A DNA stretch of 64,000 nt from assembly GCA_963932145.1 (NCBI GenBank), contig OZ010578.1, forward strand, positions 37,239,725 through 37,303,724, written 5' to 3'. How positions within the stretch are numbered: position 1 is the stretch's first letter; the number at the start of each line of letters is the position of its first letter. The translations under genes were made by a program, and so were the position numbers. The notes beneath the pieces are model-generated. The model made no database searches. It was not told the origin of the DNA and saw only the letters and a list, made by a program, of their open reading frames with translations. This DNA comes from Acanthosepion lycidas (taxonomy: Eukaryota; Mollusca; Cephalopoda; Sepiida; Sepiidae). Positions 52,606 to 62,847 of the stretch are shown here, in pieces.

Positions 52606-53289
52606 GTCAATGTCAGTGCTTCCAAGCAGTGATGGGACCAATATTCTTACTGATTTCAATACAATTCCTGATATTGTTCTAAATTTCCAATTCTGATACC
52701 TATAATGATTAAAATTCATTAATTTCAGGTCCTACAGTTGGTTTGGGAAAATTAATGAACAAAGTGCCTTTATTACATTTAGTAAGAAAATGAGTACAAA
52801 AGCTTATCAAATAATGTTAGATATCCTTTTTATTTAAAAAAAGAAATGGGCAAAATTTAAGAAAGAGAACAATTTCTTTACTTAAATCACTTAAGTCAGT
52901 ACCTAGCTCTATTTTGGTTATCATCATTCACTTTCTCTGCTTGGCACTTGCCATAATTGGAGTCTGAAAATAATAAACATGGGTTAACATTTAAATTTTT
53001 CACTGTTAGATAATTTTTTTTGATGGCAACAAATCCAACCACAGAAGATTCTAATGCAGCGAACTCACAATCCAAAAATATGTCCGCCTTGTCACAGCTT
53101 TTATTGAGGAGATAAATTTCTTAATTGGTTGCAATACTCCGGGAGGATTAAAAAAATGTGGGGCAGGATTATTTATTTTTTGTTTTCTTTTTCCTGGCAA
53201 ACTGTGTACAGGACAGAAACTCTTTCTTGAGGTAGACGATATTCCTGTTCGACAAGTGTTTACTAGTAGTTATAGTTTTAAATAATCAA

Positions 53290-53375
53290 CAGTACCTGGC
53301 ATTCACAAGTGGTCATCTATTTAGGCACTGACCAAGCTCAATGTTGCTTAACTTTGGTGATCAGACAAATTACTT
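53290..53375 (-). mobile_element. 5S rRNA-like SINE head fragment
   Basis: In minus sense: TGATCACCAAAGTTAAGCAA, TTGGTCAGTGCCTAAATAGA and GAATGCCAGGTACTG. These match the 3' half of 5S rRNA and the heads of the composite SINEs. No tRNA or central part follows. Confidence 0.7.
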
Positions 53376-54165
53376 CATGGTTTAAAGAATCAGTTTCTCA
53401 GCCACAAACTTTAGAGGTCTGGCTCAACTTAAGCAGTCATTGCTGAGTTAAATAATTCCTACCAGGATTAATTAAAAATTTTTTGCTTATTTTTTTTTAT
53501 TGTTAGGTTTAAATAATTCTTGCCAGGCTTAATTAGGAATTGCTTCTTGTTTATTTATTTATTATGCAGCAAAAGAGGAATGGAAAGTGTAAAAAAAATC
53601 AAAAAAAAAAATCAATTTATCTGAACAGCAACATATTTCATTTCCATTATTTTCTCATTTTTTTTTTTTTTCTTTCATCAGCATTTTACAAAATCTGTCT
53701 AAAAGAATTAAGAATGAAAAAAAAAGAACAAGAAAAAACTTGAGGAGAGCAGATAAGAAGTGGAAGATAACGATGTCCAATTCTTAAGATGGGATTTAAG
53801 AAAATTTAATATTTTATTCCTTTTTACCTTTGTTCTCCTTCTTCGAAGAATTATCTGATTTAGCTTAAAATGCGTGCATAAGAAATGAAAACAGAAAAAC
53901 CATGGATATATAGAAGAATTAATGCCAAAATAATCCTTACACAGACAGATGAAAAAAAAATCAATGTTAGAATGCGTATTTATATACTTATTTTAAAAGA
54001 AACTAAGAAAAAAAAATAGAAAAAAAAAACAAAAACAAAACGCAAAAAAACAAAAAAAAAAAAAACGCAAAAAAACAAATTAGTCTGGTGAATTTCTAAA
54101 TTCACACTTGCTAAACATTTTGAATGCTCAAATTACTCCCAAGAACAAAACGATTGATTGATTAT
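53376..54165. other. AT-rich spacer
   Basis: Tandem-like TAATTCYTRCCAGG.TTAATTA at 53450 and 53513, then A-rich runs around 54000-54075. No gene. Confidence 0.4.
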
Positions 54166-54167
54166 TT

Positions 54168-54557
54168 TTTATGACTTATCAACTCATTGCAGGTTATTTA
54201 AAGCCATAAATTTTCTTTTTATACATTATAGGAATTTTTTGGGAGGTAATAATGGTATAGTGATACAAGTCTTACAAGTATTAACCCTTAGTTGGGGAGA
54301 GAACAGATGGATTCATACATTTATCAAGGTTACTTACATGTAAGTTAATATAACAAACTTAATGAGAAGTGGAATTCAGCTCTCTGATTAACAATTATGA
54401 GCCATTATGCATTACACCATTGGCACATCGAAGCTTACCCCACTGGCATACCCAAGATTACAGCACCCAATATTCCCAAGTGGTCACCCATCTAGGTACT
54501 GACCAGGTTCGACATTGCTTAACCAGTGATTGCACAGGAACTGGTGATGTGGCCGTA
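54168..54557 (-). mobile_element. Composite 5S-tRNA SINE, full length
   Basis: In minus sense: 5S-like CACCAGTTCCTGTGCAATCA, AGCAATGTCGAACCTGGTCA, GTACCTAGATGGGTGACCAC, TTGGGAATATTGGGTGCTGT; tRNA-like AATGGTGTAATGCATAATGG and ..GAGAGCTGAATTCCAC; central CTTACATGTAAGTAACC and ACTAAGGGTTAATACTT; tail GGCTTTAAATAACCTGCAAT then GAGTTGATAAGTCAT. It has the best-preserved 5S head in the window. Confidence 0.85.
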
Positions 54558-54559
54558 AG

Positions 54560-54800
54560 ATGTTCCTTGATCACTACAATCTTAACCTTTTCTAGTCTGT
54601 CCCACATATCCACATAATATTCACCTCTTACTTCCCCACTTCAAGTCTAGGGTCAACCATTATCTATCCTACATATCCTCTTGTTACGTACTTTTTACTT
54701 TTTCCTCTTATGCCCTTACAACAAACACAGTGAGTAACCCTCTGCATTGAGTCGATCTAATATTTGGTGAACAGAATTAAAAAAAAAATACATAAAAAGT
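54560..54800 (+). pseudogene. LINE 3' end with A-tail
   Basis: CTTGATCACTACAATCTTAA, TATCCACATAATATTCACCT, GTAACCCTCTGCATTGAGTC, TATTTGGTGAACAGAATT then A-rich. Same 3' terminus as 46140-46402, joined directly to the SINE. Confidence 0.65.
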
Positions 54801-54806
54801 GTGCTA

Positions 54807-54859
<53 letters not shown>

Positions 54860-55157
54860 TTGCTTGGATTGATGTGAGTTTGTGATCCTGGGTTTCACGC
54901 TTTTGCGATCGTCAGACAAATTGATTAATTTTTTTAAATTTTGGATTATGTAGATTGCATGTATTGGTGTTATTATGGAAGTGGGGGGGGTCGTCGTTGT
55001 GATTTCACTCATACTTAACACAAACATAGATGCATGTCCGTACACCTGTTGAGGTACGCAGACACACATACAAACTTGCTCGTCTGCCGGGACTCATACA
55101 GACATAAACATATTTGGACAGTATGGGACTTGACATATGTATGTATAAGTGTGCTGT

Positions 55158-55202
<45 letters not shown>

Positions 55203-55460
55203 TTGTATGTTGAGATTTAAAGATCGGAATGTAGCGAAAATTTCTTGTGAATGTCTAGTGAATGTATATATGTCAGCAATCAGAGCATTTTTCTATTTTT
55301 TCACTGAATAATATTTCCTTGCACGCACGTATATACATATCTCAAGTCCCAAATGCATGAAGCCCAGGGTCACAAACTCACATCAATCCAACCAAATACG
55401 TTAGCTCTATCTCTGTTATAGAGCACTTTCTAATAAGTACCATGCATATAAGATATAAAT

Positions 55461-55514
<54 letters not shown>

Positions 55515-55515
55515 T
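54801..55515. other. Microsatellite cluster
   Basis: (TA)n at about 54811-54855, 55159-55196 and 55466-55512. Between them, GGTTTGTGATCCTGGGTTTCAC-like sequence (54880-54900) and its inverse (CCCAGGGTCACAAACTCACA, about 55361-55385) form the ends of a ~500-bp palindrome with TTGATGTGAGTTTGTGA / TCACAAACTCACATCAA arms. Probably another foldback element. Confidence 0.6.
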
Positions 55516-55779
55516 TATATTTACATACACACACTTTTTATATATATATTAGTGTGTAACAGCAAAATTGTCCAAATCATGTTACAGCATAATTGTCCAT
55601 CCCACAAAATGTTTAATATCAAAAAAACCACTAAACTAATTGAGTTTTCAGAAAGATGTTTAACCATCCTGATACCACTGTCATAAGAATCACTGAGAAA
55701 CACTGAGCTATTCAGCTAAAAAGAGAAGAGGTTAAAATCCTTCTGTATCAGCCCCACTGTCTTCTCAGCTAAGCAATGG
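55516..55779. other. Spacer
   Basis: Nothing firmly recognised. Confidence 0.35.
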
Positions 55780-56185
55780 TGAGAGGAAAAAGATCATTCA
55801 GGCCTTCAGTAATGGTACCAACATTCATACTCTGGTTTCGATCTTCAAAGTCCATTCAAGAACCATCAAGAGAACAGTGAATAAGTTATAAAAAGAGGGA
55901 ACAGTAGAGAGGAAAACTGGATCAGGAGGTCACAACAGGAAGAGGGACCATCATTTCAACCTAGAGCTAAAGAGATCAATTAGAAAAAGATCCAACTCCA
56001 TCCATAAAATGTTTGGTACATGAGAGAAGAGTTTCACCTATAACAGTCCGAAGAGCAGTGAAAAAAAAATACTTGAAAATGAAATCGTACTTGAAACGTG
56101 TGAGGCACCTTGTAACTCCAGGACAGAAAGTTAGATGATTAGAGAGGGTGAAAATCATCTTGAATAAGTTGGAAAATGATCCTGG

Positions 56186-56186
<1 letters not shown>
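55780..56186 (+). pseudogene. Tc1/mariner-type transposase relic
   Basis: Blocks in different plus frames: IQAFSNGTNIHTLVSIFKVH and RTIKRTVNKL (N-terminal helix-turn-helix); KEGTVERKTGSGGHNRKRDH (the linker after HTH1); and RRAVKKKYLKMKSYLKRVRH, VTPGQKVR (second HTH and start of the catalytic domain). Stops and frameshifts separate them. The DDE core is missing: the sequence ends at a (TA)n array (about 56188-56227). Inactive. Confidence 0.65.

Positions 56187-56187
<1 letters not shown>

Positions 56188-56227
<40 letters not shown>
56188..56227. repeat. (TA)n microsatellite
   Basis: About 40 bp of TA directly at the 3' end of the transposase relic. Another lies at about 56492-56524. Confidence 0.95.
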
Positions 56228-56230
<3 letters not shown>

Positions 56231-56491
56231 AAATTTTTTTAATCCTTCATGAGCTTCCCATCCTTAGCTATGATTAATTAATGATGAACATGTCATTTTC
56301 ATTTATGATCAATTTCATCACAATTCTTCTGTTAAGCTTAGAGAATAATTATACATTCTTATTGCTCAAAGTAGAGGCCAATAGTGTTATAAAAACCTTG
56401 GAGAATTCCAGTAAGATAGCTTTAATCATTTCTAAGATATAATGGTCCAAAGCTTAATCTAACAATTGAACAATTTTGTATAAAATATACG

Positions 56492-56527
<36 letters not shown>

Positions 56528-57139
56528 GGTACTTTGTAATACCTTCTATTCATTTCCAAGGAAACTACAAAAGATCAGAGAGTATAATAACACCATTGGC
56601 TAGAGAAAGTTTTGTTACAAAACACTATTTTTTGACAGAGTTGCCACTAGGAGTAATGCACTTTTGTCAGAGGCTAACATCTTGTGGTATGACGGCAGAA
56701 CAAATTCATTCAGAACATAACTTATTATATACATCACTGTCACCACTACTACAGTGATTAACTGTTCTCACATCCACTGTTTACTTTCCATAAATAGCCA
56801 ACAAATTTCAAGAGGAACAATTTTTTTCATGGGGGAGTAATTCAATGTTCCACATTTGCTGTATATGGACTTTCATGTCAAACCTTTTGCCAGAATGTTG
56901 TCACAACGTAAAAACAATTATGGGGCTCGACTTAACTTCTATTGGCACCTTACTAACATTCATTTTTGGCTAGTGTAATAAATTAAGAGACATTAGTTTC
57001 AGAGTAATTATCATATGTGACAACATTATAGTGACAAATGAATAGTGAGTAAGTTTGCTTATTGTTCTCTCTTTTACACCTGGAGAAAAGAGAGTTTACA
57101 ATTTGTTTTTTTGTTTTTTTAATCATTTCTTTAAGCAAG
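56228..57139. other. Spacer with a plus ORF of unknown meaning
   Basis: The plus ORF 56521-56757 (..GNYKRSESIITPLARESFVT.. to ..SLSPLLQ) is not recognised and lacks clear exon signals. Otherwise AT-rich. Confidence 0.35.
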
Positions 57140-57431
57140 GTGATAGTGCCAGTACGATAGAACAGGTTACTGGGAGTGAAAGACAATGAGAAGACTTAGT
57201 GAGGAGAAAGGACAATAAAGAACAGGTTTCAAAGAGACTAAAGATAGGAATTGGCATTGCATTTAATTTTTTTAAGATTGTAGTTGGCAGGGACGCAAGA
57301 AATTGAAAGGCATTCCACAGGTGAGAAATGTAAGAAAAACTATTAGAAGAGAACTGAAAGTTGAATCTAGTTGGTTGGTTGGGTTTTATGGCATATCAAC
57401 CACTGTGGGTCATTTAATGCCAAATTAAGGT

Positions 57432-57481
<50 letters not shown>

Positions 57482-57990
57482 CATATATACACACACACAC
57501 ACATACCTATACATATATTAAATATACAGTACTATCAAACATAAAGCTGGCAACATTATTTTTTCAAAAGCGTATAGCTGGCAACATTATTTTTTTTCCA
57601 AAAAACGTACAGCTGGCAACATTATTGTTTCAAAAACGTATAGCTGGCAACATTATTGTTTCAAAAACGTATAGCTGGCAACATTATTGTTTCAAAAACG
57701 TACAGCTGGCAACATTATTTTCCGAAAACATTATCTGAAATCTTGTTGGACGTAGTTTACCGTCATACCCAGGACGCACAGTTGAATCTAGGGAGTTCAA
57801 CAGTAAAACTGAGACCTATTTGCCAATCTAGTAACATGCATAAATTCCCGCAGTTGAGAACAGCTTATCAGAATGATTGCCATGAAAATATTTATAGAAA
57901 AGACAGAGGGAAGCCACATCATGTCAGTGAGAAAGTGACTGAAGTTCTGATGTCAGGACTAATTACATTACAGACCCTTCTTAGCATCAA
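57140..57990 (-). pseudogene. LINE relic interrupted by a minisatellite-bearing element
   Basis: 57150-57370 (GACATTGCATTTAATTTTTT, CATTCCACAGGTGAGAAATG) and 57792-57990 (GAATGATTGCCATGAAAATA, GTGAGAAAGTGACTGAAGTT, CAGGACTAATTACATTACAG) are consecutive parts of the LINE family at 22815-23870. The element at 57371-57779 inserted between them, leaving a 12-bp duplication. Confidence 0.7.
57371..57779 (-). mobile_element. Minisatellite-bearing retroelement, 12-bp TSD (copy 3)
   Basis: Flanked by exact 12-bp copies of AGTTGAATCTAG (57359-57370 and 57780-57791). In minus sense: a short head (GTGCGTCCTGGGTATGACGG, TAAACTACGTCCAACAAG); six units of about 31 bp centred on AATGTTGCCAGCT (AGCTGG positions 57545, 57576, 57611, 57642, 57673, 57704); a (TA)n/(CA)n block; GGCATTAAATGACCCACAGT, GGTTGATATGCCATAAAACC and an (AACC)n tail. 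Units 3-6 are nearly identical, indicating recent expansion. Confidence 0.85.
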
Positions 57991-58775
57991 CATTAGGTAA
58001 GTTAACCATTATCAATGTGGAAAAAGGAACTGGTGTTCCGAGTTCAAATTTCAGCTGAGTCTGTTGCATTCACTTTCACACAAATGCCATGTCTTCTCTC
58101 CAAAGATATGAAATAAAGGTAGATTGGGCTCTCTTATCTTGGTTGGCAGCCAGTCTAAGAGAAGGAAAATTGAATTTAAAACTATGCAGAAGGCAACAGG
58201 AAACCATTCTACTATATTTTCCATGGATGGTGGAGCAAGGAGATAAGAACTTTAGCAAAGGAGAAAGAACTTCTACAGGCAACAAGGAATAGGAATTTTG
58301 GAGAACCATGATTGCCCATGTCCTGAAGGGATGTGGCATATAGACTAAGCTATGGAGAATCATGAACACCTTTATCTTGGACTTGTGCTAGATTTTAACA
58401 CCTGAACCTCATTGCAGTATGTTTACCTAACCATTCAACTTTGTCTTCCAATTATTACCTAGCATATATAAAAGGCAGCTGTCATCTGATTAAGACAACA
58501 ATTATGTTTAATGTTCAAGCTACAAGTTGAAAACTAAAAGCTAGATCGTTATGATAATAAATTTTTAAAATTGTTTCAAGTGCAAAGTAGAAATTGATTT
58601 AATTTCTAATCCACAATGTTTACCGAGAAAATTGTAGAAATTCAGTCCAGCAATTGTGATAAAAAGCAACAGAAATAATATCAAAGAAATATGAATAATA
58701 ACTAAAATTAATAATGACTGATAATGTTCAAGATAAGTTCTCAGAACATAACATCAAATAAAGACATTTTTATTG
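57991..58775. other. Spacer
   Basis: GAGTTCAAATTTCAGCTGAG..GTTGCATTCACTT at 58037-58075 resembles a SINE B-box/central junction, so a decayed SINE piece is likely at 58030-58330. No gene. Confidence 0.4.
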
Positions 58776-58778
58776 TAT

Positions 58779-59136
58779 TTTATGGCTTATCAAGCTTTTG
58801 TGGGTTATTTATAATAAGAAAATATTTTTAGATTGTAGGAATTTTTTTAACATAATAATGATTTAATTAACCCATAGGAGGGAGAAAAAGTGGATTAATA
58901 CTTTTTCCAAGGAGATTTGCATGTAAATGAATATAACAAACGCAACTGGAATTGGAACTTGGTTCTCTGAGTAACAATTCCAAGCCATTATTTTTTTGAA
59001 CAGCCACACATTCAGGTTTACAGCACCTGGTACTCCCAAGTGGTCACTCACCTTGGTAATGACCAGGTTTAACATTACTTAATGTCTGTGATCATATGAG
59101 AACTGCTGTTTCAATATGACTTGGCCATAAACCACC
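58779..59136 (-). mobile_element. Composite 5S-tRNA SINE, full length
   Basis: In minus sense: GGCCAAGTCATATTGAAACA, TGATCACAGACATTAAGTAA, TGTTAAACCTGGTCATTACC, GTGACCACTTGGGAGTACCA, GGTGCTGTAAACC; tRNA-like ..AATGGCTTGGAATTGTTAC, AGTTCCAATTCCAGTTGCG; central TTCATTTACATGCAAATC and CTATGGGTTAATTAAATC; tail AACCCACAAAAGCTTGATAA then GCCATAAAA. It carries all modules in the same order as 19279-19650. Confidence 0.85.
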
Positions 59137-59214
59137 AAATAAAGAGACAATGAAAGAAGTATTAATAAAACTTTAAAACTAGAAATACATGTAAAAAAAT
59201 TATTGGTTTTCCTA

Positions 59215-59870
59215 ATTGGACTTACTGGTTGAATCTTAATTCTCAAGTTAATGCTCAAATAAGCTCATGGTGAGTTCTGAGACAATAAAATATCTGTAGA
59301 CATTCCCCTATCACATTGTTGAATATTTGAGCTTAACAACTTCAACAAAATATTGCAATAACAATGACAAATATGAATGATGGTTGTTATTTTAAGTAGT
59401 AAGGGGGTACAAATGAAAAGATTTGAAATTGACAACTTTTTCCATTTCACTGAAAGAGATTAAAAACATTTCTATCTTTCCCTTCTATTTTAATATTCTG
59501 ATGAATCTTCATTCTTATATTAATGATTGAGTAAGCTCATGCCCAGTTCTATGACAATAAAATAGAAATTTCCCTATCACATTGTGAAATATTTGAGCTT
59601 AAAAACTTCAACAAAATATTGCAATCATAAATATGAATGCTGGTTGTTATTTAAAGAATTAAGTGGATACAAATGAAAAGATTTGAAGTTGACAATTTTT
59701 TTACATTTCACTGAAACAGACATTAAATACACGAGAGTATTATCACCTCTTGTATCTTCCATTCTTTCTTTAATTTTTTCATTGAAACCAAGTAGCATTT
59801 CTGATATATCTTTTCTGTCTTTCCATGTGATCAAAATGGAATAGTTTATTATTTATGAGACATTGGCAAG
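59215..59870 (+). repeat. Dispersed repeat family R (two tandem copies)
   Basis: Copy 59215-59480 and copy 59485-59870 each contain GA.TCTTAATTCT / GATGAATCTTCATTCTTATA, AGCTCATG..GTTCT, CAATAAAATA, TTTGAGCTTAA..ACTTCAAC, TACAAATGAAAAGATTTGAA, TTTCACTGAAA. The second also has the 3' part (GTTTATTATTTATGAGACAT). A tandem pair also exists at 32830-33580. Confidence 0.7.
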
Positions 59871-60355
59871 GGATAAGGGTCATGCTAAGGGAGTGACAAG
59901 CAGAATTATAAAATGCTTCATGTAAGAAATTCAAATGTTATAACTAATACTACTAGCATAAATTGTAAAGAAGTTGACCGTATTTGTTGAAACAGGTTCC
60001 CCCACGCCCACTTTGCATTTATCCCCTGCTTATCATGAATAGAAAAATATTCAATTTACTTTGCTCTATTTCTTTTCAACCCTTCTTATATTGATCCTGA
60101 TTAAGTAATTGCTGTTTATTGAACAATGGCCAAAAAGCTGGTCCTTGTGATTTTTGATTTTCAAAATGGAATGCATGTTGACAGAGGTCAGCTAAGGTGC
60201 CAAAAGAAACTGGAGATAAAAAACTAAAAAAAAACTTGTTCATTTATGAGCTGCATTTCAGAAGTTTTGATACATTTCAGGAGAGGCAGATCTAACTGTC
60301 TGAGATTATTGTAATTTTAGTATATCATTCTTCTTCTTTTCTCATGAAAGAGCCG
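59871..60355. other. Spacer
   Basis: Nothing recognised. Confidence 0.35.
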
Positions 60356-60359
60356 ATTG

Positions 60360-61005
60360 TAGAGGAACAAACGATGGTGCAACCAGCTGCCACCAACCAG
60401 ATCTATTTTCCACTTCATGAAACAGTGTCAGAGTGTTCATCCTGGTCCATTTTTTGAAAATCATCTTTTGGTTTGCCTCCCTCTATATTTACACATTTCC
60501 GAGGTACCATAAAGGACCGTCTTGAGTAGGAGTGTCCAAGCCACAACAGCTTTTTCCTCTTTATTGTTGCTAAGAGTGACGCCTTGGGGCCTGCCAGCTG
60601 TACTACTTGGCCCCGTACAAATTCATTTGTCTTGTGTTCTTCCAGGAGATTCCGAGAAGGCATCTGAAGAATTTTGTTTCAAATGTTTGGACTCTTGGTG
60701 GTTCAAAGAATAGTCCAATCAGAGTCCAACTTTCACATCTCTAAAGCAATATGGACAGCACCAGGGACTTGTAAAACTTCCAAATCTTACCACGTTCTGC
60801 TATTGCCGATGTTGCCATAGCCAGTCTGATATTAATCTCTGTTGTAGAGTGTCTATCTTTGATGAGGGTAATGCCAAGGTATTTAAAGGTATCCACTTCT
60901 TCCAGTTGGTCTCCATTTATGAAGATCTGGGCCCTGATGTTGGTTGAATATATCATTACAAAACATCTACTAAGCTGACCTGTCAACTTTTGTTATTCCA
61001 TATCA
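60360..61005 (-). pseudogene. RTE-like LINE RT C-terminal relic
   Basis: Minus-strand blocks: INGDQLEEVDTFKYLGITLI KD (60880-60935), ..TTEINIRLAMATSAIAERGK IWK, then SRNLLEEHKTNEFVRGQV, TIKRKKLLWLGHS (60550-60590) and VNIEGGKPKDDFQKMDQD. This is the order of the region after the RT catalytic box in endonuclease/RT elements (..FKYLG..L..DG....EI..RI..A..A...L..IW..). Two frames, so inactive. It belongs to a different subfamily from the relics at 11780 and 50735. Confidence 0.8.
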
Positions 61006-61008
61006 AAA

Positions 61009-61252
61009 GAAATGACTGTGACTATTCTTTGAACAGACGCTATGAAATGACTGTGACTATTCTTTGAACAGACCCTATGAAATGACTGTGACTATTCTTT
61101 GAACAGACCCTATGAAATGACTGTGACTATTCTTTGAACAGACCCTATGAAATGACTGTCACTATTCTTTGAACAGAGCCTATGAAATGACTGTCACTAT
61201 TCTTTGAACAGACCCTATGAAATGGCTGACCATTCTTTAAACAGATCCTTCG
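61009..61252. repeat. 35-bp minisatellite, seven units
   Basis: The unit starts GAAATGACTGTGACTATTCT and ends TTGAACAGACCCTAT. Units begin at 61009, 61044, 61079, 61114, 61149, 61184 and 61219 (the last one shortened), with exact 35-bp spacing and few substitutions (GTGACTATT to GTCACTATT in later units). Confidence 0.95.
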
Positions 61253-61336
61253 AAACTGCTTGTCATAGCTGAGAATGCAGTCAGGATGTGAAGATAATTT
61301 GGAAGCTTGATATGCAATAAAGTCTAGTGTTGAATT

Positions 61337-61490
61337 TGGGGATTAACTATTTGCTCATAGTTGGGACCCTAACCAGTGCTACCATCCCAGATCAGGGTGG
61401 ACCTGGGAACACCAGCAAATAAGAGGTGTTCCACACCCCTCAAAACCTCTCAATCATGCTGCTGAATGTAGTTTATCTTCATACCCATGA
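61337..61490 (-). mobile_element. Minisatellite-bearing retroelement head (truncated copy)
   Basis: GATTAACTATTTGCTCATAG, GGGACCCTAACCAGTGCTAC, GGTGGACCTGGGAACACCAG and GAATGTAGTTTATCTTCATA match the head part at 43000-43150 and 49850-50000. The minisatellite and tail are absent, as in a 3'-incomplete copy. Confidence 0.75.
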
Positions 61491-61769
61491 TGAGTCATTG
61501 TTATGAAGACACTGAGAAGATAGAGTGCATGTGTTGGTGGTGGGGAGGGGTCCACATTCACTTTGGATAACTCCCATGGGGCCTTCACAAAGTGGCTGGA
61601 GCATTACAAGTGCATTGAAGTTAGAAGATCCCACTTTGAAGGAGATTAGAGTTTTGCATTTCTTTGAAATTAATAAGTGTCTCTCCTAAAAAAGTCTCAA
61701 AACTCCTGGAATGTACATAATATTTTTCTGCTATAAAGACATTGACTGTCTGAATTTCTCAGATGAGGA

Positions 61770-61930
61770 GTTAAATATTATTAATACTATTTACATTTTT
61801 ACTCTTGTCCTCACCTTTGTTACTATCACAAAATTTTGGTTGTTGTGCCCTCTGACCTCCATCAGGAGTATATCAATCTGGGTAACCTAAAGGGAATTCC
61901 AAACTGAACTCTTTATTTAATTTATAGGGG
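61770..61930 (-). mobile_element. SINE-derived foldback tail fragment
   Basis: ACTATTTACATTTTTACTCT, TGTCCTCACCTTTGTTACTA, AAATTTTGGTTGTTGTGCCC, TCTGACCTCCATCAGGAG then AACTGAACTCTTTATTTAAT match the minus halves at 22140-22260 and 6850-6970. Confidence 0.6.
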
Positions 61931-62049
61931 GTAGACTCTTTTTGTTCCACTACCCATGTCCAGGGATATCTCATTTAGTTCTTATTTTTACTACTGATCA
62001 GTTATTACTTGTGCAGTTTCCACTGAGTACAAATACACACTGCTCAGCA

Positions 62050-62190
62050 AAGGGATTGAACTCACAATTATTATTCCCTGTAATCATTTTCCTAGAGAAA
62101 TGTGTGGTGGATTGTTTCACTAGAGAAATGTTCAGGGAATCATTTCCCAAGAGAAATGAACAAAGAATCATTTCCCTGTAGAAATGCATT
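62050..62190. repeat. Imperfect tandem repeat, about 30-bp unit
   Basis: AATCATTTTCCTAGAGAAAT, TGTTTCACTAGAGAAATGTT, AATCATTTCCCAAGAGAAAT, AATCATTTCCCTGTAGAAAT recur at about 28-31-bp spacing. Related pieces (CATGTAGAAATGCATGGAGA, GCAGAAATGCATGGAAAATT) occur at 62513 and 63727. Confidence 0.65.
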
Positions 62191-62507
62191 TGACCTCAGT
62201 ATATACAGGTGTGGCTTGGGCTTTTCTTATTACTGCTCATTGACTTTACCACTTGGCAATCACTTCCCCATTTAGTTGAAGTCATTTGAAGTCCAAAACA
62301 ATTTCAATATTTCCAATGACAAAGAGAAAAATATTAATAAAGACTGAAGTTTGGAATTTTAACCTGAAATTTGTTTTTAATTTTCGGACTGACTCTGTAC
62401 ATTATGCATTCAAAAATTATGAAAATGGGGATTGTCAATGGTCAGTAAGTATTGCAAGCATTACTGACATGCTTTTTATATGTATAATGTAAATGTATGC
62501 AAAATTA

Positions 62508-62586
62508 TTTTCATGTAGAAATGCATGGAGAATTAGGAAAATATATTAAAAGATTTGGTCAGAAATTAACACATGTGTTACTGAAA
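62508..62586 (+). repeat. Direct repeat partner of 63796-63866
   Basis: AGAATTAGGAAAATATATTA, AAAGATTTGGTCAGAAATTA and CACATGTGTTACTGA recur almost unchanged at 63817-63870. The two could be the ends of a ~1.3-kb unit. Confidence 0.6.
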
Positions 62587-62810
62587 GGATAAGGTTATTT
62601 TATGCATAATTTCGAGATTAAATTTAGAAAATGAGTAAAAAAAAAAAGTGAATAAAATCATGTACCTGTGAATTATTTTTAAAGTAAACTGTAATTTCAC
62701 AAACATATTTTGTGATGACATTTTTTATTCAATTGTTATGATTACAACATTTTATTTTATTTGCAAGTCAGTCATACAGAAAAAAGAAAGTACAAAATAT
62801 TACACTACAA

Positions 62811-62847
62811 TCAATATGTAAGCGAGTGTAACCGGCTTACATATTGA
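62811..62847. repeat. Perfect 13-bp hairpin
   Basis: TCAATATGTAAGC and GCTTACATATTGA pair perfectly around the 11-base loop GAGTGTAACCG. It lies inside the segment bounded by the direct repeats at 62508 and 63796. Confidence 0.7.

Noticed and set aside
54440-54557. True 5S rRNA gene
   Set aside because: The 5S-like sequence is diverged, lacks part of the 5' half, and is always fused to a SINE body.
57371-57779. Helitron or Helentron-associated element (because of internal tandem repeats)
   Set aside because: Exact 12- and 14-bp target duplications and an AACC-rich tail argue for target-primed retrotransposition.
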